From Ephemerocybe angulata (lineage: Eukaryota > Basidiomycota > Agaricomycetes > Agaricales > Psathyrellaceae): 64,000 nt of DNA. Within the stretch, counting starts at the first letter, position 1, and each line of letters starts with the position of its first letter. The DNA is taken from the NCBI GenBank assembly GCA_013368325.1, contig JAACJK010000060.1, positions 372,001 through 436,000 on the forward strand, read 5' to 3'. Below are positions 1 to 12,036 of the stretch, one piece after another. Position numbers and translations under genes: made by a program. The notes beneath the pieces were generated by a model. That model was not told where the DNA came from, made no database searches, and worked only from the letters and a program-made list of their open reading frames with translations.

Positions 1-248
1 CCGACCAGCAGCCACCGGGATAGCCGAGTGTCCATGCTGCAGCGATTTAGATCTAAGTCGAGGAGCTCGATGAGAAATCAGCAGAAACCGTAACAATCCC
101 TCGCATTCTTATACGTACTGAACAGCGGTGGGTTACGATGTATTATGCGCGCCATCATCAGATTTCGCATGACCATGCGGAGAACACAAAAAGGTAGATT
201 GGATTGTGATTCTAGATATAAGACCCGGACTGGTCTAGTGCCCTCCAT

Positions 249-1191
249 CTAAAGGGGCTCCTGTTGTGCTCCACCGGCATTCACCCACATCATCTCTCGG
301 TGTACCCAGTTTCCAAGGGGCGATGGAATATCGATCTTTCCCTCCACTGTAAAGCCTTGGCTGAGGTAGTAGGCCTCCTGTGACTATACGTCAGGCTCAG
401 ACCTTGGGAAGTGAATGACGGCCTTACAAGCTCATCTGAGAACGTGAACAGGGTAACTATACTGCCGTCTTCCACTGCCTACAAGGATTAAACATGTCGG
501 TACGGGTGCCCTCCCACGAAACCCGAAGGAGATGCACTTACCGCCTGCTTTACCTCTCTTAACAGGGCTGAAGCATAACCTTTACGCTGGTGAACCGGGT
601 CCGTTGCGAGCAGTATTGTGAGCCAGGAATCGACAACCTGCTCGAAGTTCTTAGGTTACTCTAGTATATTTGGAGCCAGATATACCTTCCACTTACCTTC
701 TCCTCACCGCCTGACTCTTCCACGAGCTTTTCCATAAGCGGGTAGAACTAGCATAAGAGTGAACTGTGAGGCGCTTCTTGACTATATTGCGGGAGACGAG
801 GACTAACGGTTTCGTTCTGCCACTTCTTCCCTTCCGCAGAGAGAGAGTCAATATAATCGCGCCCAAGGGCCCGTTGAGCCTCACTATGAGTTCACGGTCG
901 GTGAAAGGCTTCTGCATTCAGATATCTAACTCACCTGGCCATAGGCATCGCACCCGGCCCAAATGCGACTACCACCGCCACAATGGGGGCACCGACGGCG
1001 TTCGGTCCAGGGGTGTAGGAAGGGTCATATACAACCCATATCCTGCCCTCCAGTGCGCCAATGCGGACTCCCGAGCGGTGCCATTTCTCTTCGATATCCT
1101 TCCTCGAGTCAGACATCATTCGCGGTACAATCACTATGAGAAAGACGTTATGACGCAATAACATCGCCAATAAGTGGGTACGTACAACCAT
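249..1191 (-). CDS. GNAT-family N-acetyltransferase, 5' end unresolved
   Basis: Probable acetyl-CoA-dependent N-acetyltransferase; substrate unknown. Five 3' exons join in phase on the minus strand: 883-808, 747-697, 637-542, 478-428 and 377-249 (stop). An upstream coding stretch ends at 935. The acetyl-CoA-binding motif A is clear: LLATDPVHQRKGYASALL in the 637-542 exon, matching the Q/R-x-x-G-x-G/A pattern, after a beta strand (SWLTI). The later exons encode the expected last strands (IVTLFTFSDE, then YYLSQGFTVEGK). The stretch 1191-935 contains RIWVVYD and APIVAVVVAFGPG, like the central GNAT strands. I could not fix the true start: a further N-terminal exon around 1200-1290 is likely. Intact in everything that can be read. 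A diverged relative lies broken at 18.3-19.3 kb and 27.2-28.2 kb. Confidence 0.72.
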
Positions 1192-2309
1192 CGTGGGCTA
1201 TCAGTAGCAGTTGGGTTAATTCCTCAATCTGAGCGTCTATAGAATGGGCCAAGAATGGGCGATGGGATGAAGGCGTCAGGCATGATTATGTGATGAGCAG
1301 GATATGGAGGGGAATAGTGTGCTATGGGGTGTAAGCGTACCTGATGGGTCTTGGAGCCTGTGCACAGAGACCATGTTGTAGAAATGAACCTTTGAGCCCG
1401 ATATACAGTATCTGCTTGAACGAGATGCTGGTTGAGAGGAAACGTGCGTAAAGCCCCTGATCTCTGGGATAACCCATCGTGGTTTCGAATGTATGTGATG
1501 CGCAGTTGGTAATCAGTTGATGAGCTCTCATCTCACATGGCACTTAAGGCGATTTAAAAAAGGATATCTTCTATGTCCTTGCACCACGCTCGATGTTCGA
1601 GAGTGCGGGACCGTGGACGTGTGGAATGAGTCTCCGTCGTATCGATCTGACCAGTGCTGATCAGAGTGGGGATGGGAATTTGCACGCCTATGTAAGTACA
1701 GTAAGGCTGACAAAGTTTTGATATACAGAGCATCCGTTGGACGGATACTTGTAGTATGTGGGGCCAGAGGCCGCGACTCGAAGAGGTCGCCCGGATCTGT
1801 GAAAAGACCCGATGAGTGACCACTCCGTGGGGCCAGAGGCCGCGACTCGAAGAGGTCGCCCGGATCTGTGAAAAGACCCGATGAGTGACCACTGGGGACC
1901 TCAGACCGCCAACTTTATGTAAGAATGTCGAGGTCATGAGCATCTCGACCTCTGAGCAGATCTTGCAAGCCGTGGCGTATGTCGAGATTAGATGATCTGA
2001 CCAACAACCCACTTTGCGCCAGTAAACAGGGGATCCCTACCAGAACACTGTACTTAGGACTCCATATAGTGATCATAGATCCTCAAGCGCCGGATGAGAA
2101 GTTCCCCATGCTAGAGATTACGTCGTGCGAACTCGACTCAGTTGTACATTTAGGCGCCCGTACCCTGGTTCACGTGGCACCCGTCTTACTGAGGTGGAGT
2201 ATGATTAAGGACAGCATGAATTGCATGCAAAATAGGAATTTCAACTCAATATAGATTCATTTGCTCTCATTGCTGGTATCCAGAACGACGTAGCACTGGT
2301 ATTGGCATC
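1192..2309. other. No recognised gene; open minus frame with a tandem duplication
   Basis: Between the GNAT and tyrosinase genes I recognise no protein family. A minus-strand frame (2012-1554, 152 codons) is open and includes the 69-bp tandem duplication at 1758-1893, but its product resembles nothing I know. A plus-strand frame at 1979-2254 is also unrecognised. Treat as intergenic or a decayed gene. Confidence 0.4.
1758..1893. repeat. Perfect tandem duplication, 69-bp period
   Basis: Two adjacent copies (1758-1826 and 1827-1893) are identical as far as they run, with the period starting at GTGGGGCCAGAGGCC. The length equals 23 codons, so an open minus-strand frame crossing it (2012-1554) gains an exact 23-residue repeat without a frameshift. 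On the minus strand each copy holds a possible 3' splice site (CTTTTCACAG). Identity of the copies suggests a recent event. Confidence 0.9.
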
Positions 2310-3665
2310 TTACTCGTAAGTGTAGCAGCTTGGCTCTCGAGACGAATCCATAACATCACGAATAGTGATGTTGACACCCCAGGCGTGATATTCAAGGGGG
2401 AAGTCCAAGGTCGCCTGTGTGGTGCCATCTTGTGTTGTAGGCCCAGAGATATCGGTCAAACGAGCGACAGGGTCAGCCTTTTGCCATTTCCACCACACCC
2501 AATCGAGACCGGCGTGATGGAGGTAGAAAATTGGATCTGCAAAATAGTTAGTATAACGGGTGTGGTACGTATCTGAGAAGCACACCTCCTGGGGACGAAT
2601 AAAGATTCAGCATCTCTCCACCCACCAATGCATGCCCAGCATTATGTATTCCACCAAGTCCTTCCCCAATCAGCCTCAAATCCTCAAACGATTTCGCATC
2701 CAAAGATCTCTGCACGCTTGCCTTACTTAGCTCGGGCAAGCGCCGAGGATCCATCCCCCTAACCAAGCAGTGATTTGTGATCATCCTTCCCGGGCCGACA
2801 TTGAGATGGAAGGATGTATCGTTAAAAGGTCCAGATTGTACGCAGCCTTTCCACATCTCTTCGAGCGGAAGAGCGTCGGGGAATATGATGATTTCGGCTT
2901 CTGGGTCAGTTGGTGGTGTGTACGTGCCTGAGACACCATTCCCACCGAAACCCGTAATGGGGTCGAAAAGGGGAGATTCCAGAAGCCTTGAGAAGGCGGT
3001 ATCAGTATAGACGAAGGTGGTCCAGAGGACGAAAAACGCACGGCACATTGGCCTCAGCATCTATGCTCCAGTTCCAATATCTAGCGTTGGATACACAACT
3101 TGAGTAACTCTACAGCGTGTGGTGGAAGCCTTCACTCACGGAGTCGGACCTCTATAACCACACTCTTCGTGGAGAGCCTTCGAGTAAAGTGTGACAAAAT
3201 GCCTATGCCACGGGTAGAACTGTCCCTACACGTTGTCGGGGTTATCAGTTCCAAAGTATTTCATTTCAATAGGGGGGATAACATACGACGAAGTGAATTC
3301 GTGGTGTGAGTGCGACATGGGTCAGTTGAAACTCTTCATGACGATTCGTTGCAGAGCCTGTCTTGACGCGAGGTGGTAGCTTGTGGAGACAGTGCACAGA
3401 TTTGATGTAGCTCAGACGCTCCTTCAGAGTAAGACGACGCCTGGTAGGGTTACAGGTTAGTTACAAGGCATGTTAGTGGCGGGTCCACCCTCTAAGAAAG
3501 GACGACTAATACTCACCACTCCTGTCGCCGGTCAATAGTTGAACACCTTCTTCCTGGGGCAGCCGGCCTGGACCCTTTCTCCTCATTGTTAACTGCTGGG
3601 GCCGCGAGCGAGGACACAATCGCGAGCGTGGCAAGAAGATAAACGCAGAAGATATATCTGGGCAT
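2310..3665 (-). CDS. Secreted short-form tyrosinase (type 3 copper phenol oxidase)
   Basis: Oxidises phenols and catechols to quinones; probably extracellular. Six exons join in phase to 351 codons: 3665-3517, 3440-3287, 3225-3140, 3080-3042, 2986-2586 and 2536-2310. The start MPRYIFCVYLLATLAIVSS gives a good signal peptide. Copper A ligands are His91 (LTHVALT), His99 (RIHF) and His108 (YPWHRHF), followed by ECGYRG and PYWNW. Copper B ligands are His257 and His261 (IHNAGHALVGG) and His284 (FYLHHAGLDWVWWKWQ). The intron before the copper B exon has a textbook branch site (CTAAC) 10-15 nt before its AG. The protein ends about 70 residues after the last ligand, so it lacks the C-terminal lid domain of long fungal tyrosinases and resembles the short secreted class. 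All six ligands are intact. A possible TATA-like stretch (TATATAT on the minus strand) lies near 3808-3816. Confidence 0.9.
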
Positions 3666-4315
3666 CGGTACTGAGGGAGGGATTGAGGATAAACTGACAA
3701 GCTTCTGCACCTTTGGATGATGGGCTTTTATGGGGAGTTTTAATACCTAGGTGCTTCGAAAGTCTTGGCACGCACCTCGTACACAATGCAATAGCGACAA
3801 AATCAGCGCAATATATACCGCGAAAGGGCGTAAAAGCCCAGAGTAGACAGGTAGAGCAGTCCTTTGTTCTGATCCGAAAGAAACTGTGTGCGTTACATCG
3901 CCGACTACATCGGGGAGAGGCAATATCATACACGATGGAGCGATAGGTACTTTTATATTCAATGGGCGGCTTAGCGCCCTGGACGTATCCACACATACCT
4001 AATCTCTATAAATCTGGATTTCATTGCAAGGACGATATATCACACCGTGACATATATATCCGCCGTGCGTCTCTACAATATTGCGACTTGCATGTGCCGT
4101 CAATAGTATGTAGGTTAGATTTGGCGGAGATATTGGGAGTTCTGGCCTTCTCCCTGTGTGTACCGAGGTCTCTGGGCGTCTCACAGAGACTTCGTTGTCC
4201 TCAAACATTACAGGGACATTCTCGGATCAAGATATTACCCGGACATAAGGTAAGGAGTGCGACATGAGACATAAATATTAAATACTGTATCATGTACTTA
4301 TAGGTCCATATCTAT
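3666..4315. other. Intergenic, no gene seen
   Basis: AT-richer spacer between the tyrosinase promoter side and the 3' end of the SGNH hydrolase. The frames that open here on both strands are short, overlap each other and match no family. The only site I would mark is the TATA-like stretch near 3808-3816 for the tyrosinase gene. Confidence 0.6.
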
Positions 4316-5083
4316 CTAGGGAGCGGGCCCTTGAACCGGCCAGATCCATCCCTTCTTCTCTGCTGCCACAATTGCATCGTAGAAACACTGTGCAATACGA
4401 CCATATGCAGCATCTTTAGGGTGAGTTCCGTCCGAGTTAAGGTCCCCAACAGCAACCAACCCTCCACAGTCAGCATACATAACTGACCGTCCGGCGTTAG
4501 CCCTCTGCTGGACGACAGCTGGGAGTGCAGCGTTGTAGGCCTTGATTCGCTTGTCGAAGTCTGGGTTACGGTTGGGGGGAAGGGAGGATACAATGACGAG
4601 CGTGAGGGGAGGGAAGGCTAGGAGGTCGTCAATGAGCTTTCCGAGCCTCTTGGGTGCGTTAGCGACATCGATGTTTCCGGTCATGTCGTTTGTTCCGACG
4701 AGGATGGTCGCGATGTTGGGCCGGTTTTTGGGCATGGACTGGCGCATCTTGTCTGCGACCTGGTCGATGATGTATCCGGGCCATCCCTCGGTGTCGGGAT
4801 CGGTTTTGAAGGTTCCGTTGACGGAGGGGTTGTTTCCGACCATGTTGACTGTGTTGCCGTCTTTCTGGAGAGCGAGGTAGAGTTTGGCGCGATAACCGTT
4901 CCAGTCGCTGCTCCCGACCCCATAGGTAATCGAGGCTAGGTAGATCCTTCAGTCTTCAGCCCAAGATAAGATGAGTAGGCTCTGACCTCCAAGGGGCATA
5001 ATCCTGCACACTCTTCCGGAGAATGAGAGAGCGCTCGGAAGGAGCGCCACAAGGGCGGCGCACGTTGCCAGGTTGAAACGCAT
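4316..5083 (-). CDS. Secreted SGNH/GDSL hydrolase (carbohydrate-esterase-3-like)
   Basis: Predicted extracellular esterase or lipase of the SGNH superfamily; the sequence resembles fungal carbohydrate esterase 3-type deacetylases, but the substrate cannot be read. Two exons, 5083-4987 and 4935-4316, join in phase to 238 codons. The start MRFNLATCAALVALLPSALS is a signal peptide. Block I is IMPLGASITYG, created exactly by splicing, with the nucleophile serine in place. Block III is ILVGTNDM (Gly and Asn oxyanion residues), and block V is SDGTHPKDAAYG with the catalytic Asp and His. Block I has Ala where the classical motif has Asp (GAS rather than GDS), a variation I associate with this fungal group. 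A TATA-like TTTAAAAGG (minus strand, 5156-5148) sits about 65 nt upstream of the start. Confidence 0.85.
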
Positions 5084-5925
5084 CGAAGAACGCTGTTGCA
5101 GAGGATGGGAGGATAATGAGATGAAAAAAGTCTGTAAGTCATAGAGCCCTTTTAAATCCTGCAGAAAACGACGCGCAGTCGGGGTGCCCAAGTAACATCA
5201 TAATCGGCGCAAGCGAAAAGCATCCATTTCGGCTGCCCGACACAAAATAGACGCACAGGAAACATAGCCTGTTGGAGCCTGTTGGTGCTCTGCCGAACTC
5301 AGTAGCGACAGAAGCGGGATGTTATGAGCAATTTACTTACAGGGCTTCCACCCGAAACACGGTGGAGTGAGCTGGGCACCACTTCGACGTCGCTGAGCAT
5401 TGCAGGCGCGAATTCTTTGAAACACTGGGCGCCTAGTGGCACTTACGATGCATTCGACACAGGACTAGGAGAAGTAGAGTCCAATTTCATAGTCAGAGCG
5501 GTACTCAGAATGCCGGCTACACTTTTCTAGTCCGACATTATGAGCTCATTGTAATGATGGAACATTGCCTTCCCTGACCCGCTCCCCACGGGCGCAGTCG
5601 CCTTCGATGTCAGAAGCTGATAAAGTGGATTTTGGAAATATACCATATGTTCCACCTGGTCCGTGCCATATCATCCTTCCCTTATACCTGCTCTACATAC
5701 CGAAAACATGCGTGCCGTTGGCTCTAACAATCGGAGCGCCCGTTTCCATCGATCCTTAAGCGCCCAAGCCTCAGGGGTGTGGGAAAGTCGGAGCCAAAGC
5801 GGGCGAGCTCGAAACATTTGATCGATACCATCTCTCCTCTCACCACCATCCTATGTTCCGACTTGTCAGCCGAGCTTGGGCTGAAGGACGAATAAGCTAA
5901 TGGTAAATACCACGGATTGACGAAC
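5084..5925. other. Divergent intergenic region
   Basis: Shared upstream region of the SGNH hydrolase (-) and the kelch protein (+). Besides the TATA-like TTTAAAAGG at 5148-5156 I see no gene; plus-strand open frames at 5324-5530 and 5565-5759 have no recognisable product. Confidence 0.55.
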
Positions 5926-8903
5926 ATGGGAAAGAAGAACAGTGCTGCAGCCGCGAAGGCCGCGAAGAAGGCGAAAGCCCAATCGAAAACGGAGCGGAAA
6001 GAGAAGAAGAAGGTACTCGGTGAAAAGAATAAATTGAGCTCGAAAGGTGGGAAGAGTGGTCGTAGGAAAGAAGATGAAGACAGCGACGATGACTTGGAGG
6101 GAATCCTGGAGAAAGTACGCCTCTCCATACGATGGAATATCTTTCTACCACACTTACACCCTCAAACGTAGATGCGGGCAGAATGGGAGGCTTCGCATAC
6201 TGTAACGGAGGAACTCTCGGCTGGGCCCCCATCTCAGCGCGCCAATGCATCCCTCACCCCATGCCCATCTGGTGCTCAGCATCTCTGGATGATTGGGGGC
6301 GAGTTCTTCAGCGAGGATGGACGTGCCTACTTCTACAATGATACGTACAGGTGCGCTTTGCATTCCTACTAGTGCCCAAATTGGATATCAATCGAGCCAT
6401 ATCTCAGATACAACGCCGAGAAGGATGATTGGAGGAGATTCGTCAGCCCAACTTGCCCCGGACCTCGAAGTGCTCACGCAGTGGTTGGCAGTCCTGCGGG
6501 AGGCGGAAAACTATTTCTATTTGGTGAGTGTGATTCTGCCGGGCCATATAGTATGCATGCTAACGTTGATATATGTTAGGTGGCGAGTTTTCTTCCTTGC
6601 ACCAGACAACGTTCCACCACTACCGCGACTTCTGGTGCTTCGATGCCCAGACGCACATGTGGGATCGTATCGAGACCAAGGTAAAGCCAAGTGCGAGGAG
6701 CGGGCACAGGTGCGTCGCTCCGTTCCTCGCCTCCAACCACAGGAGGTTGACGAGGTGGAGACGGCAGGATGGCAATGTGGAAACACTTCATCGTCTTATT
6801 CGGAGGCTTCTACGATCCTGGAATAACGAGTACGTGACAGATTCCCTCGTGCAACTCAACACGCGCTCACGATCGCGAACCTCATAGCCCGATATCTCAA
6901 TGACCTATGGGTGTTCGATACGCAGGAGTATACGTGGAAACAGATCGAGCTCAAGGAGACGGAATTGAAGCCTTCGCCGAGATCAGGGTTCTCGTTTCTG
7001 CCTACTCCAGACGGTATCATCCTACACGGGGGCTACTGCAAGGAGTACAAGAAAGGCCAGAGACCGGTGGGTGTTATGTTGGAGGATACGTGGTTTCTCA
7101 AGTGCGTTTCCCTTCCTTTCCGCTCTCATGCTCCGACTTGACCTGTCATCATGTAGACTTTCTCTCCCAGAGACTCCCGCGTCGACTACTGGCGCCTCCC
7201 CAACAGCAGCCACCAACGCCAAGAAATCCAAATCCGGACCGTCGAAAGGATCTGGTGCCCTGCAGCTGACGGCGAAGTGGGAGCGCCGTAAGCGCGCTTC
7301 AGATGCGTTCGCACCTCCCCTGCGAAGCGGGTGCACGATGTCGCTTTGGGGAGCGAAAGGGATGGGGGTCATGTTCGGGGGCGTGACGGACGAAGAGGAT
7401 GGAGAAGAAGGTCTGAAAAGCGTGTTTTGGGGCGACATGTGAGTCTGCACGATCTCCCCACAACATTCCACACCCATGCTTCCTTCGCATGGCGTCCCCC
7501 TGCATAACTGACTAGCGATGCCTCTCTAGGTACGGCTATCAACTTTCGGGTAAGGGTCGATGGGTGTCGTTCACGATCAAGGTTCCGAAGAAGGGTGGCG
7601 GTAAGGCGAAGAAGAAGGCCCAGCCGCAACGCGGGAGGGATATCGGTGATGAGGAGGAAGAGCTCGATGAGTGGAGTGCGGCGTATCGCGAGAAGAAGAA
7701 GGCGGAAGAGGCGGAAGGGGGCTTAGGGAAGGACGCGAAAACGGAAGCTGTATCTGGAGGGAAAGAAATGGACGGAGCAAAGGCGACTGATGTGAATGAG
7801 GAGGAGGAGGATCCTCTGAAGACGGTCCCTATGGCTAGGTACAACGCGATGCTGGCTGTGTTGAAGAACACCCTCTACATGTTCGTATTTCCTATTGACC
7901 CTTCTCACACGTCGAGTCGCTAATCTCCAGCTTCGTAGATACGGAGGAATCTTTGAACGTGGCTCGAAGGAATATACCCTGGACGACTTCTACTCTGTCC
8001 AGCTCGATAAGATGGAGCGCTTCATCTGCCTAAAGAAAGCGAGCGTCGTTGTGCCGGAGGGAGAGGGCGAAAGCAGTTCGGAAGATGACTCGGAAGAGGG
8101 CGACGACGATGAAGGGGGCGAAAGCGATGATGACTTGGATATCGGAGGGAGCGACTGTGAGGATGGGAACGAGGCGAGGCGGAGGGAGCGCGAAGTTGAC
8201 GTAGGAGGTGAGGACCAGTCCGCGGACGGGGAGCCAGACGGAGAGGCCGACGACGAGAGCGATGGAGGACGTTCGGCTGTGGTATCCTTGAAGCGGGAGA
8301 AGCGAGAAACGAGGAGAGAGAAGAAGGGAAGAGACAAAAGGGAAGGTGGCCTGGGTGAGGAGGAGATCGTTGAGGAGGTACGCGCCGTAGACTGTGATAC
8401 TGGCTGGATCCACGAGGCGGTTTCTGATCTTTCTTGATGGCTTTTAGGAAGCCAGTGAGCTCCGAAAACAAGCTTCAGCGTTCATGGGCGCCGCGAGGGA
8501 CACCACTGGGCGCACTGAGGAGGACGTCCTCAGTACACCATTACCCGGAGAGACTCTGGCAATGTTCTACGCCCGCAGTCGTACGTCCAGCGCTGCCTTG
8601 TCTCGCCTCCCACTCTGAACACTAACGATACTTAAAATCTGTCAACCAGGGGTACATTGGTCTCAGAAAGCGCTGGAACGCCAACGTGATTCTGAGAACC
8701 GTGGAAAAGAGCTTCGGAGAATAGGCTTCGCACTCGCAGAAGAACGGTACGAGGAGTATAAGCCACTCTTGGAAGAGACAGAAAGGATCTTGGCGGAAGC
8801 TGGATTGGATGAGGAAGAGATGCGCAGAGGAGGGCAGGCAATTGGCGCTGGAGGCGCGGGCTCGAGTGTAGGGGTGGGCACGGCCAGTCGAAATAGGCGG
8901 TGA
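5926..8903 (+). CDS. Kelch-repeat protein of the KLHDC4 / yeast Kel3 type with C-terminal DUF4110
   Basis: Probably cytoplasmic or nuclear scaffold protein; the family role is poorly defined. Eleven exons join in phase to 782 codons: 5926-6114, 6172-6350, 6408-6523, 6580-6709, 6768-6829, 6888-7101, 7157-7438, 7530-7880, 7939-8377, 8448-8580 and 8650-8903. The start MGKKNSAAAAKAAKKAKAQS begins a lysine-rich, likely coiled leader (about residues 1-60). Kelch blades follow: HLWMIGGEFF, KLFLFGGEFSS, FIVLFGGFYD, GIILHGGYCK, GVMFGGVTDE and YIYGGIFERG, several with the W-x-x-hydrophobic ends (WDRIETK, WKQIELK). Long acidic and basic low-complexity inserts lie near 7640-7800 and 8050-8340. The C-terminus (ALAEERYEEYKPLLEETER) matches the DUF4110 end of KLHDC4 homologues. 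Every donor and acceptor is GT-AG; no damage seen. Conserved single-copy gene, useful as a collinearity anchor. Confidence 0.88.
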
Positions 8904-10090
8904 GCCCGGGGTTCAGGGTAATGTGCGATGGGGAAGCACTGTGGACCGAGATTGGTAAAGGTTATCCGACTCAAGGCATGTTTTCTCCGATCGCGTCTCT
9001 CCAGTACGATACTTCCTCTTCGATAGCATCGGAGTTCGTAATCGGGGTTGGAGGGCGACCGCAGCGTAACGAAACCACTTGGATCGTGAGCCAGGCAACC
9101 CTGATGCTTGATCGTTTCCTCGACTCTAAGCCCCACGCTTCGAACATGTGTGGTAAAGAACACCATTCAGCCCCAAATGTAAAGGGTCAGTTCATATCGC
9201 CTCTTCCCGTATTGATTGTCGTGACAATCAGTCGCCCTGACTTTCGATGACTCGGAGTCGCCTCAACGCCACGGGTGGCGACCACATGCGGGTAGGGTTG
9301 GCCGCAACTTTGCCTCGCCATGAATGCCCAATGACGTTCGCGAGTCCATCTAAGAATCTCTTACAGTCCCGCTGGACAGACGGGAAAGCGCTGGATGTCG
9401 TCTAAGCAATGAAGCATAGCCGAGCGGAAGGTTAACCTCATAGACTTGCCGGTACATAAGTATGAGTGAAAAAGGGACTTCAAAGTTCACATTACCTTTA
9501 ATGAAGACTTTGCATATTGATCGAAGCGAAATGGTTCGGGCGCTTCAAGTTCGTCTCCCATTCGGTGCCTCGCCGTTTGCTTTCGGCACACATGGATATT
9601 CTGTTGTTGTGTAACTTGTGTTCGACGCTTGGAGTGTGTGGCGGCCTATTTTTAGCTCGTATTCGTACGAACGGGGATGTCGACCGTGTGTAGAAGTGAT
9701 GGGAAGCTTCCTCTCCACTCCATCATCCCTCCACCTACCAGCGTTCGTACGTAGACCTGGCTGGAGGAGAGCTCTGGAATATCCAGAGACCAAGGCTCAT
9801 CGTAACCCGTAGGGAGAACGTGGTCGTCCCTAGGCAAGATAGGTAGGTTGAATGAAGGGAATGGAGGCATGGACCATCAGCAGCTTTAAAAAATCCGACA
9901 TGTGTCACGGTGGTTGTTCGTTTCCCGTTCCCGGGCATGTAAAAAGGAGGGCAACACGGCTGAGCTGGCCATCAACGGTCTTTCCTCCCATCGTCTACCT
10001 TCTCCACTCCTCCCCATAACTACCGGGGCCTACTCTTCCTTACATACCTTCTCTCTCTACTAAGTTTGTTTGAACGTCTTCAAGAACAAG
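8904..10090. other. Intergenic, no gene seen
   Basis: About 1.2 kb between the kelch gene and the glycoprotein gene. No open frame here has a recognisable product, and I see no tRNA or obvious repeat. The last 150 nt become pyrimidine-rich (many CTTCC/CTCTC runs just before 10091), typical of a strong fungal promoter and leader. Confidence 0.6.
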
Positions 10091-11488
10091 ATGTTCGCCG
10101 TCACTCTTTACTCCAGTCTCTTCGCTCTCGCGCTCTCCGCCTCTGGTGTCCTCGCCCAGGACCCTCCTTCGTCCACGTACCCCGCTGTCCCGCTCGCTCA
10201 GAAGCGCTTCGACTCTCCCGATAGCCTGGTACGTACATAGCGTCTTCGTGTCGACTGCCCGCTAACGGCCTCACTCTTCACAGCCTGAGAAGGTTGACAC
10301 CGATGTCGGTCTCATTCGTGGCACCCAAAAGGGCTACAACAAGTGCGACAAGACCACCGAGGGCCAGGACTCCCTCTGCCAGACCATGTACTTCAACTCC
10401 ATTGATGGTGCGCCCGTACAAGCTCCTACCCCTCGACCACTACTGACGTTTCCTTTCAGACTTCTGCTTGTGGGCGCCCCCTGAGACCGGCAAGGAGGTT
10501 GGCTCCATTGAAGGCGAGATGGTTGCTTGGTGCACCAAGCCCGGTCACGGAACCCGTCTCATCCCTGCTGGCGCTCTCAAGGGTGTCCAGTGGATGAAGA
10601 CGCCCGACTACGTTCAGGCTGTTGGTTTCCTCGACCAGACCCTGCTCAACATGACCCCCGACGATTTCGGAGGAGAGATGGACCCTCATGGCGCTGATCT
10701 CGTGAGCATCATTTTCCTATTCGTGACCCAATTGTTTCTCGTGGTCGCACGCAGCTATCCATTCTCCGAATTCGCGGCGTCTTGGGGCCACGCTTGAGAC
10801 CATGTGTCAGAGCGGCGCCGTCACGTATTCATTCGTCTTCTCCATGCCCGCCATCTCAATGCTGAAGCTAATACACTATCTCTTCTAGCGTGGTAACCCC
10901 ATGGGTGGTGTCGTCTTCTCCAACGCCTACAACGGCAAGTACCAGCAAGCCGTCGAGTGGCACAACTTCATCGGCAGCAACGCCTTCTGCTTCAAGGCCT
11001 GCGACCCCAACGGCCCCAACGCAGCCCACTTCTGCGAGCACGTCTTCGATCGTATCGGCTGTGCCTACAATGCCCCCAACAACGCCCAGAAGGATGTCTT
11101 CGAGTCGTGCCAGGGTGACAACCAGGACTTCCCCGGTGTCTACACCGTCGACGGCAAGGCTGTGACCTACACCCAGCCCCCTGAGTCCCTCGGCGCGATC
11201 AGCTCCATGCCCTACACTGCCCGTGTCCCCCAGAGCAGCAGCTGTGTCACCTACACCAGCTCCGTCCTCTACGCCGCTGCACCCACCGTCTCCACCTCCG
11301 CCGCCACCACCACCACGGCTGCGACCTCAAGTGGCTCGAAAGCCAGCACCACCTCCAAGTCGACTGCTGCTGCTACGACATCCGGGGCTGCTGGAAGCTC
11401 GACATCGGCTGGTAACGGCGCGTCCATCGTCGCCATGTCGGGTGTCTCGTTGTTCGGGATCGTCTTCGCTGCTCTCTTCTTTGCTTAA
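10091..11488 (+). CDS. Macrofage-activating-glycoprotein-like secreted protein, GPI-type tail
   Basis: Belongs to a basidiomycete family usually annotated 'macrofage activating glycoprotein'; a cell-surface or secreted protein of unknown activity. Four exons join in phase to 367 codons: 10091-10228, 10284-10407, 10460-10701 and 10889-11488. The start MFAVTLYSSLFALALSASGV is a signal peptide ending near LAQ. The mature part has several cysteines in conserved settings (GYNKCDKTTEG, DFCLWAPPETG, FCFKACDPNGPN, HFCEHVFDRIGCAY). The last 80 residues are a Ser/Thr/Ala-rich stalk (O-glycosylation likely), followed by a small-residue stretch and a terminal hydrophobic segment (VSLFGIVFAALFFA), the layout of a GPI-anchor signal. 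Coding sequence is strongly C-ending at third positions, as in highly expressed fungal genes. Intact. Confidence 0.85.
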
Positions 11489-11837
11489 ATGATGTTACGT
11501 TCGGAAAGTGTGTCGCGAAGTAATGGACTATGCGGATATATACACGTCTCTAAAATCTTATGGACTTTTTAATGGCTACAGATTCTCTCTCACAATTGAC
11601 TTGTCTGACGGATGAGAATAAAATCTACCTGCGTGTCGTATTGCCCACACAGCCTTCCGGCTCTCCTCCACCGCCTCACCTTTCCATCGGGTCGAGCAAG
11701 CTTGAACGACGCGCCCATCTGACGAGTCACAGGAGAAATAACGGATAGATCTATCCGGTGCGCGTCGGTGACGTCCATCCGAGGTGATCTGAGAGGGTGA
11801 TTGAGAAAGATGTTGAACTGAGATGAAGGTCGTTGCC
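11489..11837. other. 3' flank of the glycoprotein gene up to the transposon
   Basis: Contains the glycoprotein 3' untranslated region and spacer. Its last ten bases (11828-11837) are the left copy of the target-site duplication of the neighbouring element. Confidence 0.6.
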
Positions 11838-11950
11838 AAGGGGGTTCCACCGGCGAATGCCGAGAAACCAACCAAACGCGACCCCGTTGTTGACTAGTGC
11901 ACCGGGTCCCTCCCGAAATGGGAAATGCCCCGGGGTCCGTACCATCAATT
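11838..11950 (+). repeat. Left terminal inverted repeat (113 bp)
   Basis: Begins AAGGGGGTTCC and ends CCATCAATT. It includes the palindromic stem-loop CGGCGAATGCCG at 11851-11862. Its reverse complement is at 15237-15349. Confidence 0.92.
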
Positions 11951-12036
11951 GCCATTTCTGTACCAGATCGACGTCATAATATGAGGTGCTTGCGCTCGAC
12001 CTGATAAGAAACATCTATTGACTAGGTGTACGATAT

